DNA from: Magnolia sinica
Lineage: Eukaryota; Streptophyta; Magnoliopsida; Magnoliales; Magnoliaceae
Length of the DNA: 64,000 bases
Reading direction: 5' to 3'
NCBI RefSeq assembly: GCF_029962835.1
Contig: NC_080574.1
Location: 22,852,001-22,916,000, forward strand
Shown here in pieces: positions 27,155-36,530 of the stretch; within the stretch, counting starts at the first letter, position 1; each line of letters opens with the position of its first letter. The notes beneath the pieces are model-generated. The model made no database searches. It had not been told where the DNA came from and worked only from the letters and a program-made list of their open reading frames with translations. The translations under genes and the position numbers were made by a program.

Positions 27155-27895
27155 TTATTAGGGAGTTACCCGGGTAACACCTTGCTGACTCAGATTGTGC
27201 AATTAGTAAACTCTGTGAGACCCACCGTGATGTATGTGTCTAATCCACACCATCCATCTGTTTTATCAGCTCATTTCAGGGAAAAAGCCCAAAATTGAGC
27301 AGATCGAAAGTTCAAGTGGACTACACCACAGGAAACAGTTGGAATTGAATGCCCGCCTTTGTAAACTTCCAGGGGGCCACAGAAGTTTTGGATAAAGATG
27401 ATGTTTGTGTTTCCTCCATCCAGGTCTGTGTGACGTTATGAACAAGTTGGATGAGAAGTGGATGAGAAGGGCTGTAGGAAGGTTTCAACGGTGGATGTCA
27501 TCGTCCCGCTTTTTACTGTGGTGTGGTCCACTTGAGCTTTGGATATGCTTCAATTTTGGCCAACCGTGAAATATGTGTTGTATATCCACACCTTTCATCA
27601 GTTTTCTGGCTCATTTTAGGACATGGTCTGAAAAAATGAAGGAGGTCCAAATCTCAAGTGGACCACACCACATAAAACAGTGGTCATTGAACGCCCACTA
27701 TTAAAAATTCATAGGGCTCAATGTAATGTTTATTTGCCATCCACTTGAGATTTGGATCTGCATCATTTTTGGACCATGGCCTAAAATGAGCTTGAAAAAC
27801 TGGACGGCGTGATATACAACACATACATCAAGGTGGGCCCCATCATCAGGAATACACCAACTAACCTGTTAACCTGGTAACACCTAATCCCCTCC
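27155..27895. mobile_element. Composite of two nested GCGGATT-type elements
   Basis: Outer inverted phrases GTTACCCGGGTAACACC (27168) and CCTGGTAACACCTAATCC (27870) enclose one copy starting at GTAAACTCTGTGAGACC and part of a second starting near 27565 (CCGTGAAATATGTGTTGTAT). One appears to have inserted into the other. Confidence 0.5.
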
Positions 27896-28153
27896 CGGCT
27901 TATTTATCCAGACCGTTCATCTAGATCTCACCGTCATAGAAAGATCTCACTCGTCGGATCATCCATACAAAGTAGCTTAGAAACAAAGGTCGACAAAAGC
28001 GCTTCCTGATTACACTTGAATGCAAGAGTGGTTGTATGATCAGTTAGATTCTTTCCATGCAGACCGTCGACTAAAGGAGATTCAAGATGAACGGTTCGGA
28101 TAAGGCGCAGCAGGGGCGGGCCTGTACGGGGGAGAAGCTTGATAGTCAAACTC

Positions 28154-28170
28154 CTTCGTATATATAATAT
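28154..28170 (+). promoter_or_regulatory. Possible TATA box of the methyltransferase gene
   Basis: GTATATATAATATACC lies about 475 bp before the ATG. If used, the 5' leader would be about 450 nt and contain both microsatellites and several repeats of a CTCTTCTCCAAAA(A)CCCA-like phrase (28370-28600). Confidence 0.35.
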
Positions 28171-28251
28171 ACCACGAAAAAGCGAGGAAGATACCAACGG
28201 AATTTTAAAACGCAGTAGCAGCCTACGAGTCCGTTAGCTACTGCTGTTTGG

Positions 28252-28254
<3 letters not shown>

Positions 28255-28294
<40 letters not shown>
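28255..28294 (+). repeat. (CT)n microsatellite in the methyltransferase leader region
   Basis: About 20 uninterrupted CT units between the possible TATA box and the ATG. CT/GA tracts are common in plant 5' leaders and core promoters. Confidence 0.9.
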
Positions 28295-28297
<3 letters not shown>

Positions 28298-28514
28298 AGA
28301 ATTCTCATTCTTCCCTTCTCCAATATCCTATTTCCATCCCTTCTTCCGCAACATCGAGAGAGAGACTCTCATTCCCTTCCTCTCCAAAAGCCCATTTTCA
28401 TCCCTTCCACAATAGCAATTTCAGAGCCCCCAAAACAACAGAGAGAGGGAGAGTCAGTCGTTCCCCTGTTCTCCAAAAACCCACTTCCATCCCTTCTTCC
28501 ACAATAGCAATATC

Positions 28515-28515
<1 letters not shown>

Positions 28516-28553
<38 letters not shown>
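28516..28553 (+). repeat. (GA)n microsatellite in the methyltransferase leader
   Basis: About 19 GA units, about 90 bp upstream of the ATG. It is complementary to the CT tract at 28255-28294, so a transcript starting upstream could fold the two together. Confidence 0.9.
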
Positions 28554-28554
<1 letters not shown>

Positions 28555-28643
28555 TCATTTCCCTCTTCTCCAAAAACCCATTTCCAGACCTTCCACAACA
28601 GCAATATCACAGCCAATAACAACAGACAGACAAACTGAGAGAG

Positions 28644-29957
28644 ATGGGTAGTTCTGAAGACCATCTACGGAAACCACAGAAAGACAGCAATATAAAGTCC
28701 AAGCTCAAGATCCTTCTACTGGTTATAACCACCAACATTCTCATCATCTACCTCTTCGCTTCCCCCTCCTTCAAGTTCAACCTCTCCGACTACACCCCAA
28801 ACATCCCCCTCCCTCTCTGGGACTTCCATGCTCTCCATGATGAGCTCAACACCACCCAATCCCAGCTCACCATCAGCAACGCCCGCATCACAGAGCTGCA
28901 CCGCCTGTTAGACACCCTCCTCTACGAACTGGCTCACATCCGAGAATCAGACTCTGATCATGCAGACCAATCAACAAGCTCAAATGATTGGAGTGGCCAC
29001 CTCACGAGCGAGCTCAAGCTTGCAGTGAACGCTCACAAATTCCCACTCGGACGCTCCCCAAATACTGGTACTGATGAGCTCTACCCGCCACTGGGAGCTG
29101 CCTGCCGGCAGTACCAAGATGAGTTGAACCAGTACATGACATACAAGGTCGGAGGGGAATGCCCGGTCGACGATGTGTTCGCACAACGGTTAATGCTCAA
29201 AGGGTGTGAGCCATTGCCCCGTCGACGGTGCCACCCAAAGTCCCCGATTGGCTACGTGGAACCCAGGCCATATCCTGCCAGCCTCTGGGCTACGCCTCCA
29301 GATACAAGCATCATCTGGGACCCATATACCTGTAAAAACTACCAGTGTCTCATTGACAGGAAGAACACAAAAGGGTTCCAGGACTGCAAGGACTGTTTTG
29401 ACCTGCACAGTCGGGAGATCCATCGGTGGCTATTTGACAAAGGGCTTGACTACGGAATGGATGAAGTCCTGCATGTGAAACCACCTGGTACAATACGTAT
29501 TGGGCTGGACATAGGTGGGGGAACAGGCTCGTTCGCAGTCCGTATGAGGGAACGGAATGTGACCATCATCACCAGCACGATGAATTTCGACGGGCCGTTC
29601 AACAGCTTCATCGCATCACGTGGGTTCATCCCGATGCATATCAGCATCTTCCACCGCCTCCCGTTCTTTGAGAACACGTTGGACATTGTGCACTCCATGC
29701 ATGTGCTCAACAACTGGATCCCGGACACCATGCTTGAATTCACACTCTATGATATATACAGGGTGTTGAGGCCTGGTGGGTTGTTCTGGCTCGACCGCTT
29801 CTTCTGTGCCGGCTCACAGCTGAACACAACCTACATCCCCATGTTCAACCGGGTTGGGTTCAACAAGCTGAGGTGGAACACCGGTCGGAAGTTGGACCGT
29901 GGAATAGAATTGAATGAGTGGTACTTGTCCGCCTTGCTGGAGAAACCCATGACCTGA
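28644..29957 (+). CDS. Type II membrane SAM-dependent methyltransferase, single exon, 437 aa
   Basis: An uninterrupted reading frame. The N-terminus is basic (two Lys clusters), followed by one hydrophobic span at about residues 23-39 and then a Ser/Thr/Asn-rich stalk, the layout of a Golgi type II protein. From C154 on comes a conserved region rich in Cys and charged residues (ACRQYQDELNQYM, GGECPVDD, CKNYQCL, CKDCFDLH). The class I methyltransferase fold follows: motif I LDIGGGTGSF at about 288-297, an acidic strand region near STMNFDG, and VLRPGGLFWLDRFF from residue 374. It resembles the plant 'probable methyltransferase' group typified, from memory, by Arabidopsis At1g29790. The acceptor substrate is unknown; cell-wall or glycan methylation is only a guess from the topology. 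Start chosen: first ATG of the frame, directly before the basic and membrane segments. Upstream leader-like DNA holds (CT)n and (GA)n tracts. Confidence 0.9.
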   Translation: MGSSEDHLRKPQKDSNIKSKLKILLLVITTNILIIYLFASPSFKFNLSDYTPNIPLPLWDFHALHDELNTTQSQLTISNARITELHRLLDTLLYELAHIRESDSDHADQSTSSNDWSGHLTSELKLAVNAHKFPLGRSPNTGTDELYPPLGAACRQYQDELNQYMTYKVGGECPVDDVFAQRLMLKGCEPLPRRRCHPKSPIGYVEPRPYPASLWATPPDTSIIWDPYTCKNYQCLIDRKNTKGFQDCKDCFDLHSREIHRWLFDKGLDYGMDEVLHVKPPGTIRIGLDIGGGTGSFAVRMRERNVTIITSTMNFDGPFNSFIASRGFIPMHISIFHRLPFFENTLDIVHSMHVLNNWIPDTMLEFTLYDIYRVLRPGGLFWLDRFFCAGSQLNTTYIPMFNRVGFNKLRWNTGRKLDRGIELNEWYLSALLEKPMT

Positions 29958-30198
29958 TTAACCAACCCAAATGGGCATTTGGGTGATGCAGTGCTTATGG
30001 GACTGGAGATGAGGTTATTTAAGAATACCAGACAAGGGGTCTTTTGAGGATAATGAAAAGAGCACACGCCATCAGACATTGAACTTGAATGGGCTAGGAG
30101 TGATGTGCCTTGCAAGATAACCTTTGAAGAGCAGAAGATGGAATCTGAAGACTCTCTTTGACTTGTCATTCATCTTCTTTTCTTCCTTTTGATGTAAT

Positions 30199-30256
30199 AA
30201 CAAGGGAATAAACTCTACTTGGGTGAGAAGATATTAGTAGAGTTTATTGCCTTGTT
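30199..30256 (+). terminator. Inverted repeat over the methyltransferase poly(A) signal
   Basis: Arms 30199-30219 and 30236-30256 match at 20 of 21 positions, with a 16-nt loop. The left arm holds AATAAA (30207-30212), about 250 nt after the stop codon and preceded by a TGTAATAA-like upstream element. The right arm, read on the minus strand, also presents AATAAA, so the site could serve polyadenylation in both directions. Confidence 0.55.
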
Positions 30257-30617
30257 TAAGGCAAGTACATTTCATGATAATAAACTCATCTAGTTTAGTA
30301 CCTGCAACCACCTAACAAGACGATCGCAATAGCTTTTCTCTGCAGAATTTATATAGATGATGGGATGAACCTGAATTTCTGCAACAAGTAGTTCAACTAG
30401 CTTCTTGAGTCCTTGTCATTTTGTCTATTTGCTTCTATTCCAAGGAGAAGGAAAAAAAAAAAAAAAAAAACGGGAAAAAGAAAAAGAAAAAAGAAACAAC
30501 ATTACGGTAATACTGTAAATTTATGTATGACAGGCATGCCTCAAAGGCTCAAAGCAAGCATAATCCAAAGCAAGAAAGAAAAGGGAGGAGAACCAACACC
30601 TACCATAAATAGAATCA

Positions 30618-30768
30618 AGGCAAACAAGGGTTAGTATTTGTAATGGAGACGTCTTCTCTAGGCCTTCTTGCAGTTAGTAGCTCTGCCATTAGGACCCCAA
30701 TGCTATAAACATCACAATTGTCAGTCACCTGTTGTGTAATGATTCAAGACCTAAGTAGCCATGCACTA
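30618..30768 (-). pseudogene. Fragment of a receptor-like protein kinase (subdomain IX)
   Basis: The minus strand encodes VTDNCDVYSIGVLMAELL followed by TARRPRED (about 30650-30731), which matches the kinase motif TDKCDVYSFGVLLLELLTGRRP of plant receptor-like kinases. Just upstream, in a different frame, GYLGLES recalls the GYLAPE activation-segment motif. A one-base shift between the two, a stop soon after the motif, and no recognisable catalytic loop or DFG region nearby show that this is a broken remnant, not a gene. It lies antisense, about 700 bp past the methyltransferase stop. Confidence 0.45.
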
Positions 30769-30989
30769 TGAAGATCATTGATTCTCATAAGAGAGACAGA
30801 AAACTGACACTTAAACTGCTGCTTGGAGCTTTGGATATTAGAAGTTTTACACATATGTTAGAGCATTATCAAATTGTGTTTTTTGAATTGGGTTTATCAA
30901 GTTTCCTACAAGGATTGTGTATTTTCTCGCTGTGTGAGAAGCTTTCCTTGGCAGATATGCATGTTTCCATTGTTTTACTTACTCGCCTT

Positions 30990-31192
30990 TCGGGTGCATT
31001 TGGATGAACTATCAAAACAATAGCAGTTATTAGTCCAATGAGGTGGAAGTGACGAAATTGTAATTCCATAGCATTCTCTGGCTTCCAAATTGCAGGTATG
31101 TTACTATCAAGTTGAACATGGAAGACAGATAAGTCATTTCTTCTTGATTAAACTGAACGTTTGCAATTCAATTCACCAGTACATCCAAACAA
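30990..31192. mobile_element. TTTGGATG-ended element
   Basis: GTGCATTTGGATGAAC at left and ACATCCAAACAATGC at right, about 200 bp. Confidence 0.4.
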
Positions 31193-31342
31193 TGCATTAG
31201 TGTCTCGAGAATCATTAGTGTAAATTGCTTGGTGGATGGTTCCTTTGATTGCTCGATAATGATATTTAAGCTCTAAGCTAAACTGCAAGGAGGACACAAA
31301 CGCCAGAAATGCAATGCCACTGCACTGCAGCTCATGGTAAAT

Positions 31343-31480
31343 GTTAGAGAGCAATAAATGTTGGATATTTTATTTTCAGTGCTCTAGGCTAGGGAGGTCA
31401 TTAGCTCCTCAACTATCAATTTTCTCCAAATTCCTTTCTCATGCTCTTCTCCAATGACATGGTATCAGGGCTAGGGTTTC
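31343..31480 (+). mobile_element. Possible copia LTR end with primer-binding site (fossil)
   Basis: TGTTAGAGAGCAATAAATG ... TCTCCAATGACA is followed directly by TGGTATCAGGGC, one base off the usual initiator-Met primer site. The downstream C/T-rich stretch to about 31700 could be its leader. No coding part is seen. Confidence 0.4.
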
Positions 31481-32257
31481 TCCAACCCTAGTTTTGCTAC
31501 CTTCCCTCCTCCATCAAACCCCTCTTCCCCTTTCCCTTTCTCCTTCCTTTTTTTTCCCCCTTTCTTTTTTTCATTTTCTTCCTCCCCTCTCAAGGAGCTC
31601 TTTGACCAAGCCAACGACCAGTGCTGCTGACTCACCAACAAACCAACGCGGCTTGTGTTGCTTCAGATCTAACCCACCCACCACTCTCCTCTTCTAGATC
31701 TGTCATCCCTTGCAGCGGTTCATACAGTGGCACCATCCGGGTTCATTAAATGCTCTCTTCCTCTGTGACAGAAAAATACAGAAGTCGACAAGAATATCAA
31801 GTGGAACTTAAAAGTAAAATTCAATCCCCTTCTTTCAACCAAAATTGTTCATGTATAAGCACTGGGCTCTTCAATATATACAAACAAGTGATGATAGTAT
31901 CAATAGAAGATTTTATCCACACATCCAAAATATAATTAACCCAAACACTTCGAATTCGGTGTTTGGATACACCATGTTTGGCACTTTGTGACTGCATGCC
32001 AGCATGTTTTCTATGCCCAACATTGATAAAATAACCCCAAATGAAGAATGCGATGTCTCTCTTCTGCTCAAATTATGCAAGAGTAATCACAGGATTACGT
32101 ATATGAAGCACAACTTGAACTCTAAAACCGTAAAAGGATAGGAGACTAATAAATTGCTAGATTTCATGCTTTGAATTAGGCTCGCAAAAGATAGGAGACT
32201 GACACCAAGAGAGTGAAAACTGAGGTATATAGTCAATTTCTAAGGTAGAGAGTTCAT

Positions 32258-35200
32258 TCACAAGGATGGAAGACTACCCAACCATGGGAGCAACCTTTCA
32301 TGGACTAAATCAGGTCTATCGTCATGAGGACAGTGCCCAACCCCTTCCAGGATATAAAGGCTTATATTTGGCAACCGAGAAGGGAGTGAAGAGAAATATT
32401 TTCCCACTGGCCCATCGAGAGGTGTAAATGGATCTTGGTCGCCCCATAAAACCAGAACAGGAAGCGAGATTTTTGGCATCAACGATACAGGATTTGGCCC
32501 AGGTGGGCCTGTTACAACAGAAACAAATGCGTCGAGTGCCCCTTCACCATCTGCTGGTCTCTTGATGATCTGCATTTTTCAGAAGAAAAAAAATCCTACC
32601 CCAGTCACTAACCAGTAGAAATTTGGCAAAGAACATGAGTTATAATGAAGGATTCGACCATGAGGGGTCATTCACCTCTACAAGTTCTTCATCAACAGCT
32701 TCTTTGTTGCCATATACAGACAGTAGGATGTTCTTCAGATTCTCCCTGTTTCAGCTTGAAAACATGAGGCCTTTCTTGTTTGTTACCTCATATACCAATG
32801 AATGAGAGAGAGAGAGAGAGAGAGAGAGGGTAGAGAGAGAGAGAGAGAGGGTAGCAAGTGTACCGCTGCTTGACACGCTCGAAGAGTGCCGATGCTATAC
32901 TCCGTTGCTTTAATAAGAAGTCAAACAGCCAGAGTAATGGCAACAGGAGCTTTACTCTCCAATCATCGACAATCGCCTTGTTGTTCATGCCACCTGCGCA
33001 GTTTAGCAGCACAAGTCCCCGAACCAGTCCGTGCACAGATTCTGGTTTGAGGGAGGAATATATCAGATGCTCCAGCAATTTAAAATCTTCACAGTATTTT
33101 TCAAAACAACATATCTGAAGAAAGAAAACCCATTTCGACAAATGAGAATTCATTACCCAACCTGCAGCAGCAATAACGCAAGCTAGGCTTCCCACTGAGT
33201 TTCCAATCAGCACGGCTGGCTTCTTAACGACTTCATCCAAGAAATCCAAAATCAACTGTTGAAGTGTTTGGCATGATAGATCAGTGATGGAATGGTAATG
33301 GAAATAACAGGAAGACATTGCAGCAATTTAACAAGTAAAACATGGTCAAAGAGAAGCAGATGGGAATACCTGAGCCCATGTTTCCATTGTATAATCAAAG
33401 CCCACCGGCTTATCTGAAGCACCAAAGCCAAGCAGGTCGACGGCATAAACAGTGTAGCTTTCTGATAATACTCCAATGTTCCTGAACTTGAGTAGACAGA
33501 ACTTAATGTTTGTAAAAAGGAAGCCTAGAATGTACTAGTGCAAGCAAGCGAACCTAATCGCATCTATGAGAAGGAATGTGGGTGAATTACTATATATCTG
33601 AACACTTGGCATGAACCACACTAAAAAGAAAAACCAAATCAAACAAAGAAGATACAGAGTCCCATGAATAACAACATCAAAGAGAAAGAACTAGACAAAT
33701 AACAAATCCAAGTACCGAACGGCATTAAAGAGAAGGAACTAAGACGATAATGGATTTCCTGACATTCACAATCACTTCTCCACAATTACAAGAAACCCAT
33801 TCTACAGATGAATAATAAAATTCAAATTCAAATCAAACAGAATAAAATACAATGAGATAGAATCATAGCACCCATTACAGGAAAAAGGCGAAGCAAGAAA
33901 ACAAGATACTGCAAGAACCAATTGAGGTAGTTATGCAACGCTAGGCCCAAGCTTTTGGCATTTGGGATAGGACTTTATACAGGTAGTTCTCACCTTTCAG
34001 TGATCTATTATGTTCATCTGCTGGAACCCACCTTGGATGGTGAGTGGACCCAAAAACTCATCCATCAGAAAATAGACCCAGTCATCTAACCAGCATACAA
34101 TTTCTCCCCCATATACATCTTTGGCTGCCTTTTATTTTCAAGGATCCATTTTGCAGGACCGCCAATTGGTTATCTGAGATTCTCCTACATGGGTCTTTTC
34201 AGTCCATGTCCCATAGGTAGTGCTAATGCACGGGCATTTTCACACCGGGCTCAAGTGGAGTTGCCTGTGGGATGCGGGGGCACACTCGAGTTGAGGCGTC
34301 CATGTGAGGCGGGTGGCTCATGTGAGGCGGAACCCATATGATTTGGGGCCCACGAGGAGGGTTCGGCCGAGGACCTAACCCATGGATATGGGGCCTAGGC
34401 TATGAGATAAAGTGATTGATTTGTCATGCTCTATCAATTCGAGCTTTTAGAGGAAGTGATTAATTGTCCTCCATCAAAATGGTATCCGTTCAAGCTTTTA
34501 GAGGAAGTGATTAATTGTCCTCCATCAAAATGGTATCCGTTCGAGCGTTTGAGCAATCCACACCATTCCTCTTTGGCTGCCTTTTATTTTCAGTCCATTT
34601 CCCATAGGCAGTGCGCCCCACTAGATGAACGATCTAAATTACGTGCACATTTGAACGATCCACACCATTCATCTGATGGCCCCCGCCACAGACGGGCAGA
34701 TAAAAAAAATCCCATCCATCAAAAAGCCCCGGGATGCATTGGTGGACATTTTCCTGCTGCATAAGGACTGCTGGCTCTATTTTATGTCTAAACATCCGTT
34801 TTGCAGTGCCGGAAATAATAAACAGCCCCGATTATCCGACAAGCGCAGCTTTCATCCAGCGCTATCCAAAGCAGGACCCACCAGATGAACGGCCTGCATC
34901 CCGCAAAGGAATGCCTTGCACGCGCATAATGCAGGGGCGAATCGAAATTCCCCCAGTTAGGTCCAAGCACCGAGCACCTCCTCGAGCCGAACGGCATTGC
35001 AGAAGGAAATTGCATGAATTACGACATTGCGCGAACAATTCTCCATGATTATCGAGAGCCAATTGCAGAAGAAATGAAATTCAGAACAAACCCAAGTACA
35101 AAAATGGCAATGGAAATGGAATTGAAGCATGTAGAATACCTTCGCCAATGGCCGACAGAGGCGCCGAAGCCGTGAACGAGCAGCAGAGGTGGGCCCTCTC

Positions 35201-35465
35201 CACTGACCAAGAAATTGATGACGTGGCCTCTCCATTTCCATGTGCTGCAGCGCTCATATATGCCTGTCAGCTTCAGGGAGGTGTTGTCTGAGATAGTGGC
35301 AGTGAGGTTATCTCCGCCGTTGGATAGAAGCGTGAATGAATTTCTGAGATGGGCGGGCCTTAATCGATGGAGCTGCAGAGAAGATGAGGAAGTAGAGGAT
35401 GAGAAGAGGCGGGGATTTGAAGAGAGTGGTGGAGAGATGAAGGTTGAAAGGCAGGCCGCTGCCAT
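32258..35465 (-). CDS. Plastid-targeted alpha/beta hydrolase, 6 exons, 363 aa
   Basis: Coding order on the minus strand: 35465-35140, 33481-33370, 33255-33162, 33041-32864, 32745-32676, 32569-32258. All introns are GT-AG and the phases close (1092 nt). The N-terminus (MAAACLSTF, then Ser/Leu/Arg-rich and poor in acidic residues for about 45 aa) looks like a chloroplast transit peptide. The fold is clear: oxyanion-hole motif HGFG at 98-101, DLLGFGASDKP after the second strand, nucleophile elbow GNSVG at 164-168 (Ser166), acid in WGDQDP (probably Asp306), and base in VGHCPHDD (His339). Length and the GDQDPFTPLDGPVGKYF phrase fit the plant plastid hydrolase group that, from memory, includes Arabidopsis At5g38520, related to but distinct from pheophytinase; the substrate is unknown. 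Start: the upstream in-frame ATG at 35624 lies inside a repeat element, so the ATG at 35465 is preferred. Intron 1 (1658 bp) holds repeats. Confidence 0.88.
32803..32849 (-). repeat. GA/CT microsatellite at the 3' splice region of a hydrolase intron
   Basis: Two GA runs separated by GGGTA. Read as CT on the coding strand, they lie between donor 32863 and acceptor 32746 and act as part of a long pyrimidine-rich intron. Confidence 0.85.
34215..34540 (+). repeat. LTR-like repeat with an internal 51-bp tandem duplication (fossil)
   Basis: Phrases GTGAGGCGGGTGGCTCATGT, GGTTCGGCCGAGGACCTAAC and GAGATAAAGTGATTGATTTG recur at 56815-57090. A unit starting AGCTTTTAGAGGAAGTGATT is present twice in a row (about 34442-34543), each ending near AAATGGTATCCGTTC, which recalls a primer-binding site. 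It lies in intron 1 of the hydrolase. Confidence 0.5.
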
Positions 35466-35537
35466 CTCTCTCTCTCGCTCTCGCTCTCGCTCTCTGCCTT
35501 TTCCTACAACCGTTGTAGAGGGGCTCGGAGTGTCCAG

Positions 35538-36021
35538 AGCGGATTGTGTACTGAGTAAAATCTCTGTGGGCCCGCTGTGAAATATATGTCTTATCCACGC
35601 CGTCCATTCGTTTTTCCATCTCATTTTAGAGTATAAAGCTAAAATTGAAGCATATTAAAAGGTAAAGTGGACCACACCACAAGAAACAATGGGAATTAAA
35701 TACCTGCCGTTGAAAACTTCCTGGGGACCACTAAAGTTTTTGGATCAAGATGATATTTGTAGTTTCCTTTCATCCCTGTTAAGTTTGTATTTCATTATGA
35801 ACAGGTTGGATGACAAATAAACATCACTGTGGGGCTTAAGAAAGCTTCAACGGTAGATGTCATTAACCCCACTATTTCCTGTGGTGTGGTCCACTTGAGA
35901 TTTGAATATTCTTACAATTTGGGCTCTTGTTCTAAAATGATCTGTAAAAACGGATGGACGGCGTTGATAATACACATACATCATGCTTGGGCCCACAGAG
36001 TTTAGTCAGTACGCGATCGGC
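35538..36021. mobile_element. GCGGATT-type element abutting the hydrolase start
   Basis: Ends GCGGATTGTGTACTGAGTAA and TTTAGTCAGTACGCGATCGG. Its left edge is only about 70 bp from the hydrolase ATG (35465), so it must lie in, or replace, the 5' leader or core promoter. Confidence 0.75.
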
Positions 36022-36024
36022 TCT

Positions 36025-36530
36025 CTCTGGTGTAGTACTGGTCAGTGCTGGAAAAGCTGTGGCCCACCATGAAGTCTGTGTTGTATCCACGCGGTCCATC
36101 CATTTTTTCAGCTCATTTTAGGGATGATCCCGAAAAATAGGTAAATACAAATCTCCTCTAGACAACACCATTGGAAACAATGATGATTGAACGTTCACCG
36201 CTGAAAACTTCTTCTTGTGGCTATAAAGGTACTGGATCAATCTAATATTTGTGTTTTCCCTTCATCCATGTTTGTGTGACTTTCTCAGCAGGTTAGGTAT
36301 CAAATAAACGTTACAGTGGGCCCTAGGAAGTTTTTAACGGTGGGCCGTCAATCACCACCGTTTTCCTGTGGTGTGGTGCACCTGAGATCTGAATCTGCCT
36401 CATTTTTGGGCTCATGCACTAAAATTATTTCAAAAAATAGATTGACGGAGTGGATAAAACACACGCATCATGGTGGGGCCCACAGGATACCGACATGCAG
36501 CGAGATGGCTACTCACAAGGTCAGTACGCA
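36025..36530. mobile_element. GCGGATT-type element next to the hydrolase promoter copy
   Basis: Starts near TGGTGTAGTACTGGTCAGTG and ends near GTCAGTACGCAATCCGCG. Mirrored halves (CACGCGGTCCATCCATT at left, GATTGACGGAGTGG at right). Confidence 0.6.

Noticed and set aside
34426-35062. Several open frames of 66-112 aa in hydrolase intron 1
   Set aside because: They overlap each other on both strands inside a spliced intron and an LTR-like repeat; no domain.
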